This document shows, one piece after another, positions 5,941 to 10,769 of a stretch of DNA of 10,769 nucleotides. Each line of letters opens with the position of its first letter. The stretch's first letter is position 1. The DNA comes from Xanthobacteraceae bacterium (lineage in GTDB: Bacteria > Pseudomonadota > Alphaproteobacteria > Rhizobiales > Xanthobacteraceae): contig JASHRY010000215.1 of NCBI GenBank assembly GCA_030037105.1, positions 1 through 10,769 on the forward strand, written 5' to 3'. A program made the translations under genes and the position numbers. The notes beneath the pieces are model-generated. The model was given only the letters and a program-made list of their open reading frames with translations, had not been told where the DNA came from and searched no databases.

Positions 5941-5969
5941 CAACGCCGTTCGTTACCGATTCATGAGAG

Positions 5970-6002
5970 GGCTCCGGTCGGTCGCCGGAGCCTTTTCGTT
6001 TT
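5970..6002 (+). terminator. Rho-independent terminator after the Flp pilin gene
   Basis: GGCTCCGG (5970-5977) and CCGGAGCC (5985-5992) form a perfect 8-bp stem with a 7-nt loop, followed by the T-rich TTTTCGTTTT tract. It is 30 bp past the pilin stop and would isolate pilin mRNA from the cpaA transcript or allow only partial read-through. Confidence 0.9.
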
Positions 6003-6020
6003 CCGGCGCTTGCCGGCGCT
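6003..6020 (+). repeat. Short tandem CCGGCGCT repeat
   Basis: CCGGCGCT occurs at 6003-6010 and 6013-6020, just after the pilin terminator and before cpaA. It is a minor 10-bp-period duplication with no clear function. Confidence 0.5.
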
Positions 6021-6091
6021 CCGCTAACCGGCTCTCAACCCGCAACCGATAAACCGCGCGGTGACGCGAAGCGGAAGGTGCCAACGTTGCC

Positions 6092-6607
6092 ATGGCGATG
6101 CTCACTGAAGCGATCAAGTTGACGTTATTCCCGGCCGTCATGGCGTTTGCCGCCTTGAGCGATCTGTTCACCATGACGATTGCCAACCGCGTCTCGCTCA
6201 TGCTCGTCGGCGGCTTCGCTTTGCTCGCCGCCCTGACCGGGATGACCGGCACCGATCTGCTCGCCCATGCCGAGGCGGCGGCCGCGGTGCTCGCCGTCGT
6301 CTTCATTTTCTTTGCCTGCGGCTGGATTGGCGGCGGCGATGCCAAGCTGGCGGCGGCCACGGCCCTGTGGCTCGGTTTTGCCCACCTCGCCGATTATCTT
6401 CTTTACGCGTCGCTTCTCGGCGGGGCGCTGACGGTGCTGCTCATCCAGTTTCGCGCCCTTCCGCTACCGCGGCTGTTCGTCGGCCGGGAATGGGCCGAGC
6501 GGCTGCACCGCCGCGACAGCGGCGTGCCTTACGGTATTGCGCTCGCCGCCGCGGCGCTGCTCGTCTATCCGCATACCGAATGGATGGCCGCCGTCGGAGG
6601 CATCTAG
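6092..6607 (+). CDS. cpaA: Prepilin peptidase CpaA/TadV (A24 family)
   Basis: A 171-residue inner-membrane aspartic protease that cleaves the leader of the Flp pilin and TadE-like pseudopilins. The two catalytic aspartates of family A24 are visible: Asp24 in ALSDLFTMTIANR and Asp83 in the GGGDAKLAAA motif (residues 80-89). Hydrophobic segments alternate throughout (about residues 9-23, 35-50, 62-78, 88-120 and 146-160), and a late GVPYGIALAAAALL segment is typical. The methyltransferase domain of classical PilD is absent, as expected for the short TadV type. The start may be 6092 or the ATG at 6098; GGAAGG at 6073-6078 is somewhat distant from both. It follows pilA, whose product it processes, but is separated from it by the terminator. 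It is parted from cpaB by 401 bp carrying a palindromic element. Confidence 0.94.
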   Translation: MAMLTEAIKLTLFPAVMAFAALSDLFTMTIANRVSLMLVGGFALLAALTGMTGTDLLAHAEAAAAVLAVVFIFFACGWIGGGDAKLAAATALWLGFAHLADYLLYASLLGGALTVLLIQFRALPLPRLFVGREWAERLHRRDSGVPYGIALAAAALLVYPHTEWMAAVGGI

Positions 6608-6638
6608 TCGCAATGATACGGAATCCGTAATTCCTGCT

Positions 6639-6843
6639 TCGTCATTCCGGGGCCGAGCCAACGGGTCCGGCCCGAAGTGGCCGGCCCGATGATAAATTCA
6701 GCGAGGAGCCCGGAATCCATGAACCCGGCGCAGAGGGAGTATGGATTCCGGACTCGCGGCCATCCAAGTCGGCTGGCGCCGACTTGGCCCTTCAAGTGCT
6801 GATCTCGGGTAAACCCGAGATCGGTGGCGATCCGGAATGACGA
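6639..6843. repeat. Inverted-repeat-bounded palindromic element (MITE/REP-like)
   Basis: The ends TCGTCATTCCGG (6639-6650) and CCGGAATGACGA (6832-6843) are perfect 12-bp inverted repeats. Inside lie three more perfect stems: CCGGAATCCAT/ATGGATTCCGG (6710-6720, 6741-6751), CCAAGTCGGC/GCCGACTTGG (6764-6773, 6778-6787, 4-nt loop) and GATCTCGGGT/ACCCGAGATC (6801-6810, 6813-6822, 2-nt loop). No coding potential was recognised. The GTCATTCCGG...CCGGAATGAC pattern resembles dispersed intergenic repeats that I recall from Bradyrhizobium-type genomes. Short direct repeats lie outside it (GATACGGAA at 6615-6623 and 6883-6891; ATCCGTAA at 6623-6630 and 6861-6868). It fills most of the 401-bp cpaA-cpaB gap. 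Confidence 0.75.
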
Positions 6844-6904
6844 TGACCCGGTCAAACCGGATCCGTAAAGAGGCAAGAGCCGGATACGGAAGCCCGCCGC
6901 AACC

Positions 6905-6923
6905 CCAAATTAACTCGATTTGG
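6905..6923. promoter_or_regulatory. CCAAAT-N7-ATTTGG inverted repeat upstream of cpaB
   Basis: A 6-bp inverted repeat with a 7-bp spacer containing TTAAC begins the AT-rich stretch about 100 bp upstream of cpaB. It may be an operator or promoter part. No matching known consensus was recognised. Confidence 0.3.
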
Positions 6924-6933
6924 ATACGCCTCA

Positions 6934-6948
6934 TTAACCATGCTTTGA
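6934..6948 (+). promoter_or_regulatory. Candidate CtrA-binding site upstream of cpaB
   Basis: TTAACCATGCTTTGA fits the TTAA-N7-TTAA layout with one mismatch in the second half (TTGA). Its first eight bases, TTAACCAT, equal the CtrA half-site described in Caulobacter-type alphaproteobacteria. It lies 60 bp before the cpaB start in a small AT-rich island, a sensible promoter position. CtrA control of pilus genes is known in Caulobacter; here it is inferred. Confidence 0.45.
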
Positions 6949-7008
6949 CGTTTAGCTGCTGAAATCCGTAGTCGCTCGACCGCAGCGTTGCTTGGGAAGT
7001 GAAGCGTA

Positions 7009-7815
7009 ATGAAACCCGCGCGTCTCATCGTACTGGGCGTCGCCCTCGTTGCTGGCGGCACGGCGGCTTTTCTCGCCCGTGGCGGCCGGCAACCCGAACC
7101 GCCGAAGCAGGTGGCGCAGCTCGCCACGATCGACGTCCTGGTCGCCAAGTCCGATCTCGGCGTCGGCCACGTGATCGGCGGCAAAGATATCGGCTGGCAG
7201 AGTTGGCCGGCCGCCGCGGCCGGCAAGAATTTCATCAAGAGGACCGAGCGGCCAGACGCCGTCAGCCAATTCGTCGGCGCGCTCGTGCGCATGCCGGTCG
7301 CGGCCGGAGAGCCGATTCGCGATACCAAGGTCGTCACCGCCAAGGGCGGCTACATGGCCGCCATCCTGCCGCATGGCATGCGTGCCATTTCCTTGGACGT
7401 GGCGCCGGATACCGACGCCGGCGGCTTCATCCTGCCCAACGACCACGTCGATATCGTGCTCACGCGCCGCGACAAAGCGGCGGAAAAAAGGACCGGCGTG
7501 GAAAAGTTCGTCAGCGAAACAATTCTGAAAAACGTGCGCGTGCTCGCAGTGGATCAGAATGTCGAGGAGAAAAACGGTCAGAAGGTCGTGGTCGGCAAGA
7601 CCGCGACGATCGAACTTACGCCGCAGCAGACCGAGGTTCTCGCGCTCTCGCGTCAGCTCGGCACCATCTCGCTGGCGTTGCGCAGCCTGCTCGATTCGCA
7701 ATCGCCGACGCCGGAGAGTGGCGAGGTGGCGGAACGAAAAGACGACGCCGGCGCCATCAACGGCGCCATCAACACGGTGCGCTACGGCGTGACCACGCAG
7801 ATGACGCCTCGCTGA
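7009..7815 (+). CDS. cpaB: Flp pilus assembly protein CpaB (RcpC)
   Basis: A 268-residue periplasmic, membrane-anchored component of the tad pilus. An N-terminal hydrophobic segment (residues 4-24) acts as signal anchor. A SAF-like domain covers about residues 40-110: IDVLVAKSDLGVGHVIGGKDI, then FVGALVRMPVAAGEPI. An RcpC/CpaB domain follows from about residue 118, opening with LPHGMRAISLDV and continuing to LPNDHVDIVLTRRD and ILKNVRVLAVDQ. Length fits the family (about 260-310). The ATG at 7009 has a modest GAAG five bases upstream. It opens the tight cpaB-C-D-E cluster, with cpaC 21 bp downstream. CpaB is thought to support the secretin and may contact peptidoglycan (family knowledge). A candidate CtrA site precedes it, so it probably has its own promoter after the palindromic element. 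Confidence 0.95.
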   Translation: MKPARLIVLGVALVAGGTAAFLARGGRQPEPPKQVAQLATIDVLVAKSDLGVGHVIGGKDIGWQSWPAAAAGKNFIKRTERPDAVSQFVGALVRMPVAAGEPIRDTKVVTAKGGYMAAILPHGMRAISLDVAPDTDAGGFILPNDHVDIVLTRRDKAAEKRTGVEKFVSETILKNVRVLAVDQNVEEKNGQKVVVGKTATIELTPQQTEVLALSRQLGTISLALRSLLDSQSPTPESGEVAERKDDAGAINGAINTVRYGVTTQMTPR

Positions 7816-7822
7816 TCGGCAC

Positions 7823-7827
7823 GGAGG
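7823..7827 (+). promoter_or_regulatory. Shine-Dalgarno deciding the cpaC start
   Basis: GGAGG lies 9 nt before the ATG at 7837 but only 3 nt before an in-frame TTG at 7831. The ATG is therefore the preferred start; the two differ by only two residues. Confidence 0.7.
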
Positions 7828-7836
7828 AACTTGACC

Positions 7837-9252
7837 ATGGCAACAGGGACATCGATCCGTGCGGCGGCGCTCGCGGCCCTGATCGCCGTGTCATGGGCCG
7901 TTTGGCACGGCGCCGCCCTCGCCGGCGAGGCGCTGGTCGGCGACGCGACGCAGGCGATCACGGTCGCCGCCAGCGATTTCGGCTCGCATCACGTTTTGCT
8001 CGGCATCGGCAAATCCGTCGTCATTGACTTTCCCCGCGACATCAAGGACGTGCTGGTTGCCGATCCCGCCATCGCTAACGCCGTGGTCCGCTCCTCGCGC
8101 CGCGCCTATATCATCGGCAGCAAGATCGGCCAGACCAACGTGTTTTTCTTCGATGCCCAAGGCAAGCAGATGGCCGGCTTCGATATCGCGGTCACGCGCG
8201 ATCTCAACGGCATCCGCGCGGCGATCAGACAAGTGCTGCCGAACCCCGACATCCGCGTTGAAGGCATCGGCGACGGCGTCATCCTCAGCGGCAGCGCGGC
8301 GAGCCAGGTCGAAGCGCAGCAGGCTTACGACATAGCGGCGCGGCTCGTCGGCGACGGCAACAAGGTCGTCAACGCCATCGTCGTGCGCGGCCGCGACGAG
8401 GTCATGCTCAAGGTGACCGTTGCCGAGGTCGATCGCAACGTCATCAAGCAACTCGGCATCAATCTGTCCGGCAGCCTCACCTCCGGCACCGCCGTCGTCA
8501 ATTTCAACAACACCAACCCGTTCCCGGTCAACGGCACGACGCCGAGCGGTTCTATTTCCGGCACATTCAAGGGGGTGACCGCCAACTTGCAGGCCATGGA
8601 GCAGATCGGCCTGGTGCGCACGCTGGCCGAGCCGACGCTGACCGCGATATCCGGCGAATCGGCGCATTTCCTGGTCGGCGGTATGTTCCCGTACCCGAGT
8701 ATAACGAGCTGCACGACGACGCCGTGTCCGCCGACAATTCAATTTCAGAACTTCGGCGTTGGTCTGACCTTCACGCCGGTGGTGTTGTCGGAAGGCCGCA
8801 TCAGCCTCAACATGCTGACGGAAGTCTCGGAGCTCGATCCGCAAAATTCCGTGACCGTGGCGGGAACCACCGTTCCCGGCCTGAGCGTGCGCAGAGCGAG
8901 CACGACGGTGGAAATTCCCTCCGGCGGCTCGCTCGCCATCGCTGGCATGATCCAGGACGAGACCAAACAGAGCATCACCGGCCTTCCCGGACTGATGCAG
9001 CTTCCGGTCCTCGGCACCCTCTTCAAGAGCCGCGACTATCTCAACAATCGGACCGAGCTGGTGGTTTTGGTGACGCCGTACATCGTGCGCGCGGTCGCGC
9101 AAAAGGACCTGTCGCGGCCCGACGACGGCTTCGCCGATCCGAGCGATCCGGCCACCGTGCTGCTCGGCCGGCTCAACCGCATCTACGGCGTCGGCGGAAC
9201 CGTCGCTCCGCCGGACAGCTATTACGGCAAATACGGCTTCATCCTCGATTGA
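7837..9252 (+). CDS. cpaC: Tad pilus outer-membrane secretin CpaC (RcpA)
   Basis: A 471-residue type II/III-family secretin forming the outer-membrane channel for the Flp pilus. In order it has a signal peptide (about residues 1-31, ending AALAG), the pilus N-terminal domain (about 45-118, with DVLVADPAIANAVV and GQTNVFFFD) and a BON-like domain (about 122-184). The secretin domain (about 185-415) ends with the signature STTVEIPSGGSLAIAGMI, LPGLMQLPVLGTLFKS and NRTELVVLVTPYIV. After it comes a short tail with an YYGKYGF motif. Cys292 and Cys297 lie in a small SITSCTTTPCPP loop before the QFQNFGVGLTFTP strand. Both cysteines would be exported and could form a disulfide. Domain order and length match CpaC. 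It lies 21 bp after cpaB and 21 bp before cpaD. Confidence 0.96.
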   Translation: MATGTSIRAAALAALIAVSWAVWHGAALAGEALVGDATQAITVAASDFGSHHVLLGIGKSVVIDFPRDIKDVLVADPAIANAVVRSSRRAYIIGSKIGQTNVFFFDAQGKQMAGFDIAVTRDLNGIRAAIRQVLPNPDIRVEGIGDGVILSGSAASQVEAQQAYDIAARLVGDGNKVVNAIVVRGRDEVMLKVTVAEVDRNVIKQLGINLSGSLTSGTAVVNFNNTNPFPVNGTTPSGSISGTFKGVTANLQAMEQIGLVRTLAEPTLTAISGESAHFLVGGMFPYPSITSCTTTPCPPTIQFQNFGVGLTFTPVVLSEGRISLNMLTEVSELDPQNSVTVAGTTVPGLSVRRASTTVEIPSGGSLAIAGMIQDETKQSITGLPGLMQLPVLGTLFKSRDYLNNRTELVVLVTPYIVRAVAQKDLSRPDDGFADPSDPATVLLGRLNRIYGVGGTVAPPDSYYGKYGFILD

Positions 9253-9273
9253 CGCCGGCATCAGGAGACGACG

Positions 9274-10026
9274 ATGCGCACCATCCGCACACTGATCGCC
9301 GAAGGCCGCGGCATGGCCGGGGGGCCGGTCATGCGCGCCGCAATCGTTGCCGGCTTTGCGCTTCTCGTCTGCGGGTGCCACACCGACCAGCAAATCGCCG
9401 GCGTTCCCGACGTCCCGGCCGATTACCGGATGCGCCATCCGATCACGATCAAGGAATCCGACCGCACCCTCGAAGTGTTCATCGGCTCCAACCGCGGTGC
9501 GCTCAGTCCGGCGCAACGGGCGGACGTGCTCGCATTCGCGCAAAGCTGGCGGCGCGAGGCCACCGGCGGCGTGATCGTCGATCGGCCGGTCGGCACCAGC
9601 AACGGGCATGCGGCGGCGGAGGCGATGCGCGAGATTCGTTCCATCCTGGCCGCGAGCGGCGTGCCGCCGCACGGCATCGTCGTGCGCGACTACCATCCGC
9701 CGCAGCTCGCCCTCGCCACCATCCGCATCACCTATCCGCGGATCTCGGCGCAAGCCGGCCCTTGCGGCCTGTGGCCCGAGGATGTCGGGCCGAGCTTCAA
9801 CCGCGACTACTTCGAGAACCAGCCGCCCTGGAACTTCGGCTGCGCCAGCCAACGCAATCTCGCCGCCATGGTCGATAACCCGGCCGACCTTGTCCAGCCT
9901 CGTGGCGAGACGCCCGCCTACACGATGCGGCGCACGATGGTCATGGACCGGTATCGGCAGGGCAAGGATCCCTCGACCGAGTCTCAATCAACCAATTCCG
10001 GCAAGATCGCCCCCGTCGGTCAATGA
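9274..10026 (+). CDS. cpaD: CpaD-family pilus assembly lipoprotein
   Basis: A 250-residue protein of the CpaD family, a tad pilus factor associated with the secretin at the outer membrane. A hydrophobic segment (residues 21-33) ends in the lipobox-like LVCGC, making Cys35 the probable lipidated residue. The N-region is long, so an internal ATG at 9331 (Met20) is a possible alternative start. AGGAG at 9263-9267, 6 nt before the ATG at 9274, favours the longer form. Family-typical blocks are HPITIKESDRTLEVFIG (residues 55-71), CGLWPEDVGPSF (164-175) and the WNFGCASQRNLAAMVDNPADLVQPR region (186-210). It overlaps cpaE by 4 bp (ATGA). Role in the complex is family knowledge; the exact mechanism is not established. 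Confidence 0.94.
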   Translation: MRTIRTLIAEGRGMAGGPVMRAAIVAGFALLVCGCHTDQQIAGVPDVPADYRMRHPITIKESDRTLEVFIGSNRGALSPAQRADVLAFAQSWRREATGGVIVDRPVGTSNGHAAAEAMREIRSILAASGVPPHGIVVRDYHPPQLALATIRITYPRISAQAGPCGLWPEDVGPSFNRDYFENQPPWNFGCASQRNLAAMVDNPADLVQPRGETPAYTMRRTMVMDRYRQGKDPSTESQSTNSGKIAPVGQ

Positions 10027-10769
10027 CCTCGGCAATGATGAAACAAGCTAGCCAAGCCGCCCGGCATAAGGGCGTTCCCGCCGACCCCGTCGGTCCCCAT
10101 GAGCATATTGCGCCGGCGCCGCGCGTCTCGGTGCAGGCGTTCTGCGAGACCGTGGAGACCGCCGCCGCGATTCAGGCCGCCGGCGAGGATCGGCGCTTGG
10201 CCAAGACGCATCTGCGCGTGCAGATGGGTGGCCTGACCGCCGCCGTCGAAGCCTATCAAAATTCGCCGACGCCGAACGTCATCATCCTCGAATCCGAAAG
10301 CCGCAGCGAGGACATCCTTGCTGGCCTCGACCGGCTCGCCGAGGTCTGCGACGCCGGCACGCGGGTCGTCATCATCGGGCGCATGAACGACGTTGCGCTC
10401 TATCGCGAACTGGTGCGACGCGGCGTGAGCGATTACCTGATCCAGCCGGTCGGCGTGCTGCAGGTGGTGCGGGCGGTGTGCGGTCTGTACTCGGCGCCTG
10501 ACGCCAAGCCGGTCGGCCGCATCATCGCCGTGGTCGGGGCCAAGGGCGGCGTCGGCGCCTCGACCATCGCCCACAATGTCGCCTTCTCCATCGCCCGCGA
10601 CCTCATGCTCGATGCGGTGGTGACCGATCTCGATCTGGCGTTCGGCACCGCCGGGCTCGATTTCAACCAGGATCCGCCGCAGGGCGTCGCCGAGGCGGCA
10701 TTTTCGCCCGAGCGCCTGGACAACGCCTTCGTTGATCGGCTGCTGGCGAAGTGCACCGATCATTTGAAC
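10023..10769 (+). CDS. cpaE: CpaE/TadZ pilus localisation ATPase, 3'-truncated by window edge
   Basis: The first 249 codons of CpaE, a MinD/ParA-like protein that places the tad pilus machine in the cell. After a variable N-terminus (residues 1-38) comes a receiver-like domain (about 38-155). Its strand PNVIILESE has Glu where a response regulator has the phosphorylated Asp. The ATPase domain begins at about residue 165 (GRIIAVVGAKGGVGAST). Its deviant Walker A keeps the signature Lys174 but has Ala179 in place of the P-loop Lys. A later TDLDLAFGTAGLDF matches the MinD-like Walker A' region. The ATG at 10023 overlaps the cpaD stop (ATGA), which implies coupled translation. There is no good Shine-Dalgarno; ATGs at 10035 and 10038 are less likely alternatives. 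The frame is open to the right edge. Confidence 0.94.
   Translation, partial: MTSAMMKQASQAARHKGVPADPVGPHEHIAPAPRVSVQAFCETVETAAAIQAAGEDRRLAKTHLRVQMGGLTAAVEAYQNSPTPNVIILESESRSEDILAGLDRLAEVCDAGTRVVIIGRMNDVALYRELVRRGVSDYLIQPVGVLQVVRAVCGLYSAPDAKPVGRIIAVVGAKGGVGASTIAHNVAFSIARDLMLDAVVTDLDLAFGTAGLDFNQDPPQGVAEAAFSPERLDNAFVDRLLAKCTDHLN

Noticed and set aside
6608..7008. CRISPR array or tRNA gene in the cpaA-cpaB gap
   Set aside because: The repeats are inverted stems of different sequence, not regularly spaced identical direct repeats, and no tRNA cloverleaf is apparent.
6999..8027. A 342-codon plus-strand frame overlapping cpaB
   Set aside because: Arg-rich out-of-frame translation of cpaB and the start of cpaC; the in-frame genes have clear domains.
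7891..9987. A 698-codon open frame on the minus strand across cpaC and cpaD
   Set aside because: It lies antisense to two clearly recognised genes, has low-complexity Arg/Ala/Asp/His-rich content typical of the reverse frame of GC-rich genes, and shows no domain or RBS.
10020..10763. A 247-codon minus-strand open frame opposite cpaE
   Set aside because: Antisense shadow of the CpaE reading frame, which has clear motifs on the plus strand.

Overview
The window is a GC-rich, densely coded stretch, most likely from an alphaproteobacterium of the Hyphomicrobiales (Bradyrhizobium/Xanthobacteraceae-like). This is inferred from the Caulobacter-style pilA-cpaA-cpaB-cpaC-cpaD-cpaE order, the protein sequences, and a palindromic intergenic repeat of a kind I associate with that group. 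Species cannot be named from the sequence alone. No tRNA, rRNA, CRISPR or transposase gene was seen.

Left part (1-2349, plus strand): the 3' portion of an NADH pyrophosphatase gene (nudC) overlaps a PfkB-family sugar kinase. An AT-rich promoter region follows, then an Lrp/AsnC-family regulator. A 15-bp stretch in that promoter region fits the published E. coli Lrp consensus at every position, suggesting autoregulation.

Middle part (2415-5305, minus strand): two TadE/TadG-like minor-pilin genes overlap each other. Next come a secreted protein that is essentially a free-standing copy of the N-terminal domain of the CpaC secretin, and a membrane fatty acid hydroxylase/sterol desaturase. The first three look like accessory tad-pilus genes; the desaturase has no obvious pilus role.

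Right part (5773-10769, plus strand): the core tad/cpa type IVc (Flp) pilus locus. It holds the Flp major pilin with its own strong terminator, the prepilin peptidase CpaA, and then a roughly 200-bp inverted-repeat-bounded element inside a 400-bp gap. CpaB, the CpaC secretin, the CpaD lipoprotein and the start of CpaE follow as a tight cluster (gaps of 21 and 21 bp, then a 4-bp ATGA overlap). CpaE runs off the right edge; cpaF, tadB and tadC are expected just beyond.

Together the right-hand genes make the pilin, process it (CpaA), build the outer-membrane channel (CpaC with CpaB and CpaD) and localise the machine (CpaE). The minus-strand TadE/G-like proteins and the pilN-domain protein are candidate accessory parts. 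The region is mostly a recognisable adhesive-pilus locus rather than a new system. The less ordinary parts are the lone pilN-domain gene, the Lrp-box promoter, the palindromic element splitting cpaA from cpaB, a CtrA-like site before cpaB, and repeat-rich DNA upstream of the pilin.
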